Position numbers and translations under genes: made by a program | Assembly: GCA_033297075.1 (NCBI GenBank) | Contig: MU858427.1 | Coordinates: forward strand, 1-11,335 | Length of the DNA stretch: 11,335 nucleotides | Source: Rhypophila decipiens | Taxonomy: Eukaryota; Ascomycota; Sordariomycetes; Sordariales; Naviculisporaceae | Direction: 5' to 3' | Shown: piece by piece, positions 1-8,016 of the stretch | Position numbering within the stretch: the first letter of the stretch is position 1 | How the letters are laid out: each line of letters opens with the position of its first letter | Notes under the pieces: model-generated | What the model was told of the DNA's origin: nothing | The model's database searches: none | What the model saw: only the letters and a program-made list of their open reading frames with translations

Positions 1-1374
1 CCGCTCCTCAAAGCGGCGCAGCGTGATTTTGATATCAGCCTGCACACGGCCAAAGAGATTTCCCGAAGAATCCGATGTTCCGACTCCCAGCCCGGTTGCC
101 TTAGCACAGTACTGGGAAAAAGTCTCTACCTCTATGGAGGCATCGTCGAAGAGGGTCAATGGGTACAGGACATGGACGTCGTTGCGGGTGCATTGATTGG
201 GTGTCGGGATGAAGCGGTCTGCATCGCAACATGCGACAAAAAGGGCCTATGGATTACACACCTCAGACGCGTAAAGGGAAAGCAAGACACCACATTATGG
301 CCCAAAGTGCCAGCGGTGACTTGCTTGCAGGATATCCAACTACTAAGCATCGAGAGAGTCAAGCAGCTGACCGTCCCGCAGCCGACGAAAGACTGGTTGA
401 TGGCTAATTTTTCTACCTTTCAAGAGATCTGGGTCGAATTTACAACTGTTGCAGAAGAACAAAGAGTGGCCTACGTTTTCTTCGAATTCTACAATGGGGC
501 GATGAGCTCAACACAGTGCGCAAGGCTGGTACAAGCCCTGGAGTTTGTGCTCTCTAAGCATACAGACTTGGAACCACTGAGCGCTGTGGTTTTGATGGGT
601 GGCGCATCCTATTTCAGCAACGGTATCCATCTGAATGTTATCGAAACTGCGGACGACCCGGCACTCGAGTCTTGGGAAAACATCAACTACATCAACGATG
701 CTGTCTTTTATCTTCTTCACGAGCTGCCGAAACGAAAGATCCATACTGTGGCTGCTATACGAGGCAACTGTGCCGCCGGTGGTGTCGCCTTGGCGGCCGC
801 CTGCGACAAGGTGATCGCCGGCGCCGATGTAGTGTTGAACCCGGCGTATCGTGCACTTGGCCTCTACGGCTCTGAGTATCACACTCTGTCCTACACGAAG
901 CGTTGTGGTAACTCTGCCGCAGCTGGACTGTTGCGCAACATGTTGCCTCTCTCAGCAAGTGATGCCGAGCAAGTTGGTCTGGTAGACCACGTGCTACCTG
1001 CATCGGGTGTGGAGCTATGCGACCAGATACGAGACTACGTTGAGACAATGCTCTCTTCGGTCGACGACAGCGCCTCATCTTTTTGGAAGGCGGGGATCGA
1101 TACTTCCATGGCAGCGCTTGCAAGTGTGCGTGTAGCTGAGCTGGCTGAAATGGCCAAGGACTTCTGGAGTCCTCGTGCAATACGTTACCACCGTCGCCGC
1201 AGTGACTTTGTACGCAAAGTCAAGCCCAAGACGACACCACTGAGATTTGCAATCCATAGGAGGGCAGAAAAAGGCGAAAGGCTCTTGGATGAGGAGGAGA
1301 AAATCAAGGCCGGAACATACCAAAGGTTGTTTGAAGATCAGGGTGTTATTTTTCCCTGCCTGTACGACCCTTGA
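1..1374 (+). CDS. HypX/HoxX-like protein, C-terminal part (formyl-CoA decarbonylase family; enoyl-CoA hydratase/isomerase fold)
   Basis: The frame is open from base 1 to TGA at 1372-1374 (457 codons, no intron seen); the N-terminus lies left of the window. In bacteria HypX has an N-terminal formyl-THF transferase domain and a C-terminal crotonase domain that releases CO from formyl-CoA for the NiFe-hydrogenase active site. The visible part starts in the linker domain (TAKEISRRIRCSDSQPG about residues 15-29, YLYGG about 47-51, VCIAT about 73-77). The crotonase domain follows, with FYNGAMS (163-169), SNGIHLNVIE (206-215), GNCAAGGVALAAACDKV (255-271) and NPAYRALGLYGSEY (280-293), all in HypX order. 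The tail has YHRRRSDFVRKVKP, then about 40 further residues. HypX is usually 550-600 residues, so roughly 100-130 are missing to the left. A plain enoyl-CoA hydratase is unlikely because of the linker domain and the GLYGSEY signature. Substrate and role in a fungus are unknown. Confidence 0.88.
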   Translation, partial: PLLKAAQRDFDISLHTAKEISRRIRCSDSQPGCLSTVLGKSLYLYGGIVEEGQWVQDMDVVAGALIGCRDEAVCIATCDKKGLWITHLRRVKGKQDTTLWPKVPAVTCLQDIQLLSIERVKQLTVPQPTKDWLMANFSTFQEIWVEFTTVAEEQRVAYVFFEFYNGAMSSTQCARLVQALEFVLSKHTDLEPLSAVVLMGGASYFSNGIHLNVIETADDPALESWENINYINDAVFYLLHELPKRKIHTVAAIRGNCAAGGVALAAACDKVIAGADVVLNPAYRALGLYGSEYHTLSYTKRCGNSAAAGLLRNMLPLSASDAEQVGLVDHVLPASGVELCDQIRDYVETMLSSVDDSASSFWKAGIDTSMAALASVRVAELAEMAKDFWSPRAIRYHRRRSDFVRKVKPKTTPLRFAIHRRAEKGERLLDEEEKIKAGTYQRLFEDQGVIFPCLYDP

Positions 1375-1390
1375 GTCGTATTATCGACGG

Positions 1391-2206
1391 TCATCTGCAA
1401 AGTACGCCAGTTGTCCTCATCGGGCCGAGAGACGGCATCGTCGTTGCCGTTACCAGTGGCATGCCTCTTTGCCCTAATGGGCACCAATTTCTCTCCAACT
1501 CTATAGAGAGGCTATCAAACTCCAGAAGGCCATCTCCTTCATTCCTGTGCTCAATACCGAAGGTCCAAGGAACCATAGCTCGTACAAGGCTTGGCCCATT
1601 ATTTTCCTGGCTAATACGCTTGTTCAGCATGAACTGAATAAGGCATAACGCGGAGTTCCGCTCCAGAATCTCTTTCATAAGGCCGTGGAAACTTTCCACC
1701 GAAGCACGGATATAGTTTTCGACCACGCTGTAGGTTGTATCTCCGTCACTGTCGCTATCAGTGCTCGTATCATCAATGAAGGTGCTGTCATCCCCGTCGT
1801 CCGTACTTTCACTGCTACCTTCGTACTCTTCCGATGTATAATCATCGTCATCTCCTTCCGAGTTAGCATTCTCTCCATTTAGAGAGCGATCATCCTCGGT
1901 CTCATAAGCACTCTCGTCGTGGGTAGTTTCTTGGCTGCTCTCGTCATCACTGCAATCATCAAATACCGCCGCCAGTACTTCCAGCTCCCCAAGTAGGAGT
2001 CATCCGTAGTCCAGTAGTATTTCCAGGGGGTCGCAATAACCTGGAGAAATCAAGTTAGTAGTGTCGTCGAGTGGATTTGAATGGGGTGCTTGCCAAAAGA
2101 ACCTGGAGCCAACAAGTCGTAACACCCCTGAACACGATAAAGAGTACCCGTCTATACTGGCCAAGTGGGTGGCTAGGTGCCCCAGTAAGACTGACAAAAA
2201 TAGCAA
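1391..2206 (-). pseudogene. Unknown protein with acidic low-complexity segment; reading frame broken by one TGA
   Basis: On the minus strand the frame is open from 1999 down to TGA at 1391-1393. It begins with a leucine-rich start (LGELEVLAAVFDD) followed by about 75 residues dominated by D, E, S and T (for example SEGDDDDYTSEEYEGSSEST). A globular-looking stretch comes next (ENYIRASVESFHGLMKEIL) and then a C-terminal region. No ATG precedes the acidic part. The same frame stays open upstream to about 2206 if the TGA at 2000-2002 is ignored, ending in DPLEILLDYG just before it. This suggests either a disabled gene (CGA to TGA would suffice) or an intron acceptor near 1990. It converges on the HypX-like gene with 16 bases between stop codons. 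I do not recognise the family. The strong acidic bias is unlike random antisense sequence. Confidence 0.5.
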
Positions 2207-2893
2207 GGACGATTCCAGAAACCAGTAGATTAGGTCCCGGTAACGGAGTGCCCCGCCGCTAAACGCTTAGAGTCAGGCTGCTGCTCTTACTTTTTCCAAC
2301 CCTGAAGAAACCGCTGGCTTAAATTGTACTCTAATTTCCTGAATAGCGGCGGTGCCTTAAATAGGGGCGCAAGACGAGAAGTGGCTCGGGAGGCAGCAAA
2401 CGCCTTCATATAGCACGTAGTACACAGCAGTACAGGTGCAGGAATTGAGACAGGTAGGCTACAACTCTTGTCGGCAGTCTCTCTCGCACTATGCGGCCCT
2501 GCTATGGAGGCGCAACGCCCTATCCAAAGGCCCTCATGCTTTGGTGGGCTGATCTCTCATCGCGGCGCAGTTTTTGTTGACTCGAGCAAGTAAGGGGTGT
2601 CGATTCCGAGAAGCCGAACTTGTGCACGTCAGGGTGTCAGCTAGGTAGGGTTAGCTAGTAGGGCGGTTTTCAGCGAAGCGCAAACCTTAAGGAGCACTTA
2701 TTAGAGGGTTTATGCATATTACCGGCAATTTTCTGGCAAATGAGTGCCTCATAACGTAGCTCGGGATGATGCTAAGCTCGGACACATAACTGGCCGGATG
2801 TGGACCTCATGGAAAAGCGGGCGTATTGATTTTGCGGCGAGAAAAGGTACATGAAGTGCCTTAGGGGCGTTTCTGGATATCAAGACTACTTAC
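2207..2893. other. Gene-free stretch
   Basis: No reading frame of convincing length or composition occurs on either strand. The only structure I noticed is a 9-base inverted pair CCGCCGCTA (2253-2261) / TAGCGGCGG (2344-2352) and a short direct similarity GTGCCTTA..GGGGCG near 2353 and 2857. Both are too short to call a terminal repeat. Confidence 0.5.
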
Positions 2894-3036
2894 CACGTTG
2901 CAGAAGCAATTTATAAATCCAGATGCGAAGGTGGTACTGTATTACAAGTGGACACAATACCCATACCATTTCTAGAGCCAAAAGTAGCAACAGAAACAAC
3001 TCTTGTACGGGTAGAAGCTAGAGCCAGAAATAGCTC
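2894..3036 (-). repeat. Palindromic (GAGCC..GGCTC) repeat cluster, copy 1
   Basis: This stretch holds degenerate units that recur near 6500-6800 and 9920-10200. Landmarks are GTTGCAGAAGCAATTTATA (from 2899), TTTCTAGAGCCAAAAGTAGC (from 2970) and the imperfect hairpin GAGCCAGAAATAGCTC (3021-3036). Read on the minus strand, GAGCTATTTCTGGCTCTAG followed by TACCCGTACAAGAGTTG parallels GAGCCATTTCTGGCTCTAG and TACCCTTGCAGAATTTG at 9992-10038. The reading frames over equivalent bases differ between copies, so the unit looks like a DNA-level repeat rather than a protein repeat. It runs directly into the mobile repeat at 3032. Confidence 0.6.
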
Positions 3037-3121
3037 ATGGGTCGTGCAGTAACCTCACCTACTGCTTAGCCTTACTGAAGCCATTAACGGCTCTGTGAAC
3101 CTTAGCAAGGATAATATCGCA
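3032..3121 (+). mobile_element. Short mobile-element-like repeat, copy A (body plus right terminal repeat)
   Basis: Bases 3032-3095 (starting AGCTCATGGGTCGTGCAG, ending GCCATTAACGGCTCTG) match 11095-11162 almost exactly; the right copy has an extra ACTG and two substitutions. The adjoining 3095-3121 (GTGAACCTTAGCAAGGATAA to ATATCGCA) is a perfect 27-base reverse complement of 11031-11057. The simplest reading is an element of about 160 bases or more with terminal inverted repeats beginning TGCGATATTATCC. Here the body and right terminus survive, while the left terminus is replaced by the palindromic repeat cluster. No transposase is visible. An alternative is the end of a larger element. Confidence 0.62.
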
Positions 3122-3181
3122 GTGAGAATGCGTACTATGTTCTACCGACAGAAAAGATAAATTTTAACTAATTCAGCTATT

Positions 3182-3211
3182 TGGTCACAGGCTCGAATCC
3201 CGCACGGGTCC
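3182..3211 (+). tRNA. tRNA 3' fragment (T-arm and acceptor 3' strand only)
   Basis: TGGTCACAGGCTCGAATCC contains a variable-loop-like GGTCAC and a B box GGCTCGAATCC (3190-3200, one change from GGTTCGANNCC). A T-stem 3' strand CCCGC and an acceptor-like ACGGGTC follow. The 5' T-stem strand (ACAGG) pairs poorly with CCCGC: two G-to-A changes would restore GCGGG. No D-arm, A box or anticodon arm lies at a suitable distance upstream; instead 3122-3181 is A+T-rich sequence after the element end. I read it as a decayed, 5'-truncated tRNA and cannot assign the amino acid. Confidence 0.6.
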
Positions 3212-3218
3212 CGGAACC

Positions 3219-3226
3219 TTTTTTTT
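3219..3226 (+). terminator. T8 run, RNA polymerase III terminator of the tRNA fragment
   Basis: Eight consecutive T begin eight bases after the predicted tRNA 3' end, where a Pol III stop would be expected. This supports the view that the 3' half of a real tRNA locus is preserved here. Confidence 0.6.
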
Positions 3227-3321
3227 CTTTTCTTCCTAACTTCCCTAGATTGTTATAAACACGAGGAGGCAAACGCATTATCTTAGGTGAAAATACAAGC
3301 AAGAACTTGCATACCGCTGCC

Positions 3322-4011
3322 ATGTACCCAAACTTTCGCCCAGCCAGGCCACAATCGGCTGGAGAAAACAATCAGGCCAAACAACCCATCTCGCTCTCTA
3401 ACAACAACGCCGACGACGCAATTTCCTCGAAAAGCCCAGTATTGTTCGATAGTAAGAAACTTTGGCCGACCTTCAGTATAATTAGGTCCTTGAGCCAAGA
3501 TAAGATGCTGGAAAAACACCACCGGCACTGTGGGTTAGGAAAGAAGGAAACAGACGATGCTAACGGCCCTTGTTACTCGAATCATAATGTCTTCAACTCG
3601 GATGACTTTGGCTATGATGCCATAGTGGATAATGATTGGTTGGTGGTATCCGGCATCAATCCGGATTTCAAAGAGGAGTACAGCCTTCAGCAGGCCACTC
3701 CAGCGGATGAGGGAGCCCCTCCAAAGCAGGACTTGCTATACCAGGCAGCTCTTGCTGCTGCGGCACAGAAAGCAGCGGCCGCTGGAAAATTCGACCGCAA
3801 CACTTCCCCAAAATTACTAGCAAAGCTTACCACAGACTCCTCCGAGTCACTTCAGACCTCTAATATCAACGATACTTTGAATGAATACGATCCCAATACT
3901 TACGACGCTGACTTCGACGACAATGTCATTGCCGAAGCAAATGATAGTGCCCTCGCCAACGACTCGGACGGATTCTATGTTCGAGAGTTTGTGTTATTAT
4001 GCTTAGAGTAA
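3322..4011 (+). pseudogene. Unknown protein, low-complexity and acidic; probably ends at a frameshift
   Basis: The first ATG in an open frame is at 3322 (MYPNFRPARPQSAGENN), giving 229 residues to TAA at 4009-4011; the frame is open from about 3258 but has no earlier ATG. The N-terminal third is N, Q and S rich. The middle has FGYDAIVDNDWLVVSGINPDF, an alanine-rich helix (AALAAAAQKAAAAGKF) and a D/N-rich end (NEYDPNTYDADFDDN, ANDSDGFY). After GFYVREF the frame turns hydrophobic and stops. Removing one T near 3996 would restore an E-F-x-Y-Y-A-like reading, which then meets a TAG and stays open for about 20 further codons. This suggests a decayed 3' end, by inference only. The DGFYGxEFGFYA-type ending reminds me of uncharacterised fungal proteins but I cannot name the family. 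It starts about 100 bases after the tRNA terminator. Confidence 0.5.
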
Positions 4012-4655
4012 TCTTGGGAAATTTAGTGTTGTTGTGGCAGAAAAAGCAGCTAGTGTTGAACAATAATAGCCAAGATGATCTTTCGGTGGCTTGAGCCTAG
4101 CTCAATACCTTACCGCCTGGGCTCAGACAAGCAAAAGGAGGTTAACCTTTCCAACACACCTAAAATACCGCACTTATCGAGGTGCCCTGCCGTGATTGGA
4201 GGGCTCCAGTCTCGTAGTCGTTAGAGCTTCAGCACATCCCATTTGTCGACCCATGTGCGGGCTCAAAATCGAATTTGAGCAGAGTGCGAGAATTAGAAGT
4301 CCCATCCAGATTACCATTTCTCACACCTCCCAGGATCTATGATCCCAGTATTCACGCCAACGCGCCCACTGTTAGCATGGTACACCTCCGTATTCTGTAG
4401 CACTTGACTAAATACCTATAACCCTCTGTTACCCAGCAGTCACATAATTTGTATAATGCCATGTCTGCTGTTTTAGGCTATATCCCCAATTCTTGTGCAG
4501 ACATGAAGTAGAACCTGGAATCCAAAACATGGATCGAAGTGGACTGCGGCGGGTCGACTGATGCAATATTACCGCCTAGGATACCACAGAAGGCTACACA
4601 ATACCACAACCGAGCAAAGCTCTTACAAACATAGCCGCGGCTGCCAGAGTCCTGC
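4012..4655. other. Gene-free stretch with a palindrome
   Basis: No convincing coding frame was found. The first 60 bases may still be the decayed 3' end of the preceding gene. One clear palindrome lies at 4261-4280 and is listed separately. A weaker TGAGCC / GGCTCA pair brackets about 4093-4127. The rest shows nothing I can assign. Confidence 0.45.
4261..4280. other. Perfect hairpin with 7-bp stem
   Basis: GCTCAAAATCGAATTTGAGC has arms GCTCAAA and TTTGAGC around a six-base loop, which is close to a full palindrome. It sits alone in a gene-free stretch. Function is unknown and chance remains possible. Confidence 0.4.
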
Positions 4656-4925
4656 TCATTCCTTCTCACGCACAACGAGCTCCTCAATCTTCACCAAGCT
4701 ATCAACAATCCGCCACACACAATCCGAAAAGTCACCGGCCCTTAAGACCTCGTCTGCCCCCTTCGTAACCATATCATATATAAACTGCAATTCCTCAACA
4801 ATTTCACCATAAATGTCCTTCCATAGAGGTTTTATCCCCTCATCGTAACTCCCAAACCCTCCCGCATACTCTATTCACACCCGCACCACGGCGAATTTCT
4901 CACATCTCTTCTTCCGTTTTATCAT
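4656..4925 (-). pseudogene. Unknown small protein frame with one in-frame TGA
   Basis: On the minus strand an ATG at 4923-4925 opens MIKRKKRCEKFAVVRV and is stopped by a TGA. The same frame continues IEYAGGFGSYDEGIKPLW, then IYGEIVEELQFIYDMV, then LRAGDFSDCVWRIVDSL, to a TGA at 4656-4658. The part after the internal TGA is amphipathic and reads like a real helical protein end; CGA to TGA would explain the break. Alternatively AATAG just after the TGA could be an intron acceptor. An in-frame TGA also lies upstream of the ATG. I do not recognise the family. It lies about 200 bases downstream of the DUF6590 remnant on the same strand, so it could be related, but nothing shows this directly. Confidence 0.45.
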
Positions 4926-5124
4926 ATCCTCACCTCAATTAGCAATTTGAACAGTATCATGAAGAATGGACTGGGTGTCGGCGTCATAATACACACTTAT
5001 TTTGCACTTACAGTCCTTAAAAGCAAGCAAAAAGCGGTATAAGTGCAATCTATCTAAACAACGCAAAACCTCAGAAAACCCAAAAACACATAGGAAATCT
5101 TTTCGAGATGGTTGTAAAGATCCT

Positions 5125-5640
5125 TCACAGAACACTCTCCTTGAAATATGTCTCCAGAAGCGGCAGAGACGCTGTGTGAATGCGCCCAATTTTCATTACA
5201 CGCAAATGATCTTCCACCGTATAGATTCTTCCGCAGTCAAGACGAGCCCAAGGCGAGATACCCTCCTCCCCAGCCTCCATAATAACTTCGATCGGAGGTC
5301 TCGTGATGCCCTCCACCTCGAACGGCTTGGGAGGCTCGACACTGGAGTTGTGAAGAACCACGAAGTCTTGCCCGCGACCCTGGTCCGCTTTACGAGGTCC
5401 CTTGGGTCCGATGGTCGTGATGTTGAAGCAAAGCGAGTGGTGAAGTCTTTTGCGCACGACTACAAACCATCGGTCAGCAGCCGCGGTCGACTCGACCTGC
5501 ATGTCGGCGGGGGCCTTCTGCTTGGATGACTCACCTTCTCCTGCCTCTTGCTTGACTGAGACGGAGCAGGTTCGCGGCGTTCTTGTTTTGTGCCTCGACC
5601 GCCTTGAACCATACGGTCCACGTTGTCGCGACGCGCTACC
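5125..5640 (-). pseudogene. DUF6590-domain protein, C-terminal remnant
   Basis: The minus-strand frame is open from 5640 to TGA at 5125-5127 (171 codons). The last 110 residues resemble the fungal DUF6590 domain: RWFVVVRKRLHHSLCFNITT, the conserved-looking DFVVLHNSSVEPP, ITRPPIEVIME, then ISPWARLDCGRIYTVEDHL and a proper end at LETYFKESVL. DUF6590 is a domain of unknown function common in filamentous ascomycetes. The first third of the domain, normally carrying GRVFxxLW-type residues, is not in this frame; it is replaced by a basic, R/S/K-rich linker with no start before the internal ATG at 5500-5502. A 5' exon or the true start has probably been lost by deletion or frameshift. A protein from the internal ATG would be 125 residues and lack part of the fold. 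The domain call rests on recalled family features, not a search. Confidence 0.62.
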
Positions 5641-6100
5641 TTATTTTTGGCTGTCGAGCTTCACCTCTTTCTCCTTATTTCCTTAACCTTCTGCTTCCCG
5701 TACTTTGTCTGTAATATTTTTGGTCGGATATCAACCTGTTTCCTCGTTACTGAACTCGTCTTGAACATCACCTCGTTACTCCGGCACACACTTCTCACGG
5801 CCCCGCTCGATATATTTATATTCCTGATACCTCGTGAACCTTGACGAAGGTACAACCATACTACCGTCCTTTCTCCATCATCCCCAAGGCCAACCGGAGA
5901 ATCGTTTTTTGGCTTCTTGTTCTCGACGATACGATGAAACCCTGCGTTGATCTCGAGCGCCCGCCGATAACCAACCCGTCGACAAAATGCTTCTCGACAC
6001 GGTCCGGACATCAATCACCACACCCTTAAGATCAGATGTTCTCGGACTAGCGACTGCAGGGGCAGAGATGGTGCTAGCTTTTGTTGGCCACGAGCTCATG
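5641..6100 (-). other. Possible decayed 5' part of the DUF6590 gene
   Basis: Minus-strand frames here are moderately long (5661-6014 and 5878-6099) and rich in K and R. An example is KQKVKEIRRKR, followed by a single TGA and then NKVARRDNVDRMVQ in the same frame. This would fit the basic linker often present in such proteins, broken by stops and frameshifts. None of the frames gives a recognisable domain, so I do not call a gene. Confidence 0.3.
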
Positions 6101-6496
6101 AAAAAGCTGAAGAAATAAGAATATAAAGATGAATCACTTGAGTCCTTGCCGCTGTTTCATTGCCTTGAGAATATATTGAAAATCCTTCGTGAATGCCACT
6201 ATATGTAATATTTAATAGCGCGTGGCTTGTCCCCACGCAGACCCTGCTCGGCCAAATGTTCGCGCAGACAAGTCCGTTGTCAGAGTAACAGCTTCATTAT
6301 TTACTTACTCCTGAGACCTGCATCTGCTAGTCAAGCTGCATGATGAAGCTTGTGTTACCCGACCTGACCATTAGTCAGACTTTTTATCGATAAGATCCTT
6401 ACGACGTAACCAACCACAGTGGTGGTTGACCCACCACACGTAGTTTGCCTGAGCTCCCAAGCCCACTTACTGCCTGCCGGGTTCCACATCAGGTAG
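6101..6496. other. Gene-free stretch with two hairpins
   Basis: A+T-rich sequence without a convincing frame. GCGTGG..CCACGC forms a 6-bp stem at 6220-6238. CAACCAC..GTGGTTG forms a 7-bp stem at 6411-6428, whose right arm could alternatively pair with CCACC at 6431-6435. They may be remnants of an element flank, but no boundary is identifiable. Confidence 0.35.
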
Positions 6497-6804
6497 GAGC
6501 CATTTGTAGCTCTAGAAAGCACAGGAAAATATTATTTATCATTGTCTACATCAAGCTCTAGAAATAGCTTCTGCAACATGGTATCTTTGCCTCCAGAAAC
6601 GGCTTCTACACGCAGAAGCCTTGCATTAGCGTCTGCAGGGCGTCGGGTCTCATCAACCATGCAGCCCGGAATGACCCACCGCAACTCTCCAATTGTGGAT
6701 ACACAGTTCGATTCAGGCCAGCAGGAATTTGCTATGGGAGAAAAGGCATCATGGCATACAGGATACGTACTTGCAAGAGTAGACAAAGCCAGAAATAGAG
6801 CTTT
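6497..6804 (-). repeat. Palindromic (GAGCC..GGCTC) repeat cluster, copy 2
   Basis: Contains GAGCCATTTGTAGCTC (6497-6512), AAGCTCTAGAAATAGCTT (6553-6570, AAGCT/AGCTT arms) and AAAGCCAGAAATAGAGCTTT (6785-6804, AAAGC/GCTTT arms). The reverse complement of 6555-6582 reads ATGTTGCAGAAGCTATTTCT and is the counterpart of 2894-2920 and 10166-10190. The copy is more diverged and more spread out than the one at 9922-10196. Orientation is given by the TGCAGAAGC landmark, which lies on the minus strand here. Confidence 0.5.
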
Positions 6805-6885
6805 GGATTTCACGCTTATATGCCGTTCCTCAGTCCACTCCTGTTGCAAAGACATTCTATCTCGCGAATAATCAAGAATATCCAT
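6532..6885 (-). CDS. ORF embedded in repeat DNA, doubtful
   Basis: ATG at 6883-6885 opens a 117-residue frame (MDILDYSRDRMSLQQEW) with two cysteines in the middle and a charged end (LELDVDNDK). It overlaps the palindromic repeat cluster, and its C-terminal part is translated repeat sequence. No domain is recognisable. Corresponding bases in the other repeat clusters are read in different frames, which argues against a conserved protein. It is listed because it has a real ATG and reasonable composition. Confidence 0.2.
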   Translation of the reverse strand: MDILDYSRDRMSLQQEWTEERHISVKSKALFLALSTLASTYPVCHDAFSPIANSCWPESNCVSTIGELRWVIPGCMVDETRRPADANARLLRVEAVSGGKDTMLQKLFLELDVDNDK

Positions 6886-7380
6886 TACGTATCAGGTTCA
6901 TCAGATAATCGAATGACGTCCAGTGTATGAAAAGGAGAACCGATAGCATTTTGTCGGTACCTCATGTACCCCCCCTGCTTTGGACTAAGCGCTATGTTTC
7001 CATGTCGGCCCTTATCCAGTTCGCTGTATCCCACTTTTCTCTGGTCACTTATTGGCCACAGCTTAAGAAGTAGGTCTGATGTTCAAAACATCACCAACTG
7101 CAGCTTGCAATGCTACTTGCGGCCAAAGCTGATCAAACTATCAGTTTGAGTTGATCCAGAAAATAGACTTAGAGCTTCAAATCAAATCTGACATTTTTTC
7201 CCTTTTGCTTTAGTTGCTGGTGAGGTATGTTGTGCTGGATAAAAAGTCCAGGCAACGTAAATATTGGCTAGTCATATATTATTTGCCTTAGTAGCGCAAC
7301 CGGCCGACATGTGGATGGCGAGTAGTGACGAATTCTTAGAATAGATTTTCTAGTCTTAACCTGTCCCTGTTGTGTGAATA
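6886..7380. other. Gene-free stretch
   Basis: A+T-rich, with only short frames. I looked for the missing N-terminal exons of the downstream DUF1996 gene (signal peptide, PGxVSGHVH-type motif) and did not find them. Confidence 0.5.
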
Positions 7381-8016
7381 ATGTTGCCTGCTGCCAGCCT
7401 CCGAACTCCTCCGCTCAAGACCGGCGCACTAAATCTAGATCCGTATCAGGATGTAATTCAGCCCACACAAATCACTTGCCCTCGAAATAATTTTGATCCT
7501 CCTAGCTGGCCAGTGGGTTCTAACGGAAGTACGGCCGGTATTCAGGACCCGAGTAACCGGGCTTCCGGCATTGGCTTTCCTTTCCAAGAGTGCGACGCTT
7601 ATGTTTCTCCTCTACGGGTGGATATTCAATTCCCATCCTGCTATAACCCCGCTGCAGGCCTGACCAACTACAAGGACAATATGCAATTTCCCGCCAGCCT
7701 TCCTGGCGGCAAGCAGAACTGCCCAGAGGGCTGGATCCATACACCTCAGCTCCTTTACGAAGTTTATTGGGACACGCCCAAGTTCTTGGGCCGCTGGGAC
7801 ATTAATGGCAATTCACAACCATTTGTCTGGGCTAACGGAAATCGCACCGGTTTCTCCGCACATGGTGACTTTATTGCTGGCTGGGATACCACGGTGTTGC
7901 AGCAGATCATCGATAACTGCGATACAGGCCATAATGGCATGGACAAGTGTCCAGGTCTGCTCAGTGCCATTAACCCCTCGAGCAGTACATGTAACATTCG
8001 CCACGCAGGCGTTTAG
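7381..8016 (+). pseudogene. DUF1996-domain protein, 5'-truncated
   Basis: The frame runs from ATG 7381 to TAG 8014-8016 (211 residues). Residues about 80-190 carry DUF1996 hallmarks: LRVDIQFPSCYNP, CPEGWIHTPQLLYEVYWDT, then QPFVWANGNRTGFSAHGDFI followed by AGWDTTVLQQ and CDTGHNGMDKCPGL. DUF1996 proteins are secreted or wall-associated fungal proteins of unknown function. They normally begin with a signal peptide and about 100 residues holding a conserved GHVH segment. Here the start (MLPAASLRTPPLKTG) falls inside the domain and no signal peptide is present, so the 5' half appears deleted. The tail after SAINPSSSTCN ends abruptly where another gene fragment begins (8009). It is probably a pseudogene, though the remaining frame has no internal stop. 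A gene starting here is possible but would not be secreted by the usual route. Confidence 0.75.

Noticed and set aside
508..1323. Antisense frames (508-882, 755-1180, 1075-1323) opposite the HypX-like gene
   Set aside because: They lie wholly within the well-supported plus-strand gene and show no domain or natural composition.
1371..1637. Plus-strand frame starting at the HypX stop codon
   Set aside because: It is the reverse of the acidic minus-strand gene's C-terminal part and has no features of its own.
2150..2170. TGGCCAAGTGGG, an A-box-like sequence that could be the 5' half of the tRNA at 3182
   Set aside because: It is more than 1 kb away and the bases before it do not pair with the ACGGGTC acceptor strand.
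2253..2352. CCGCCGCTA / TAGCGGCGG inverted pair as terminal repeats of an element
   Set aside because: Only nine bases match, flanks do not extend the match, and nothing element-like lies between.
3177..3371. Minus-strand frame reading SGTRAGFEP near its end
   Set aside because: This peptide is the familiar artefact of translating the antisense of a tRNA T-arm; the tRNA fragment explains it.
5460..5534. Minus-strand intron with GTGAGT donor, CTGAC branch and TAG acceptor in the DUF6590 gene
   Set aside because: Removing it would delete RWFVV, which looks like part of the domain, and would join the exons out of frame; kept only as a possibility.
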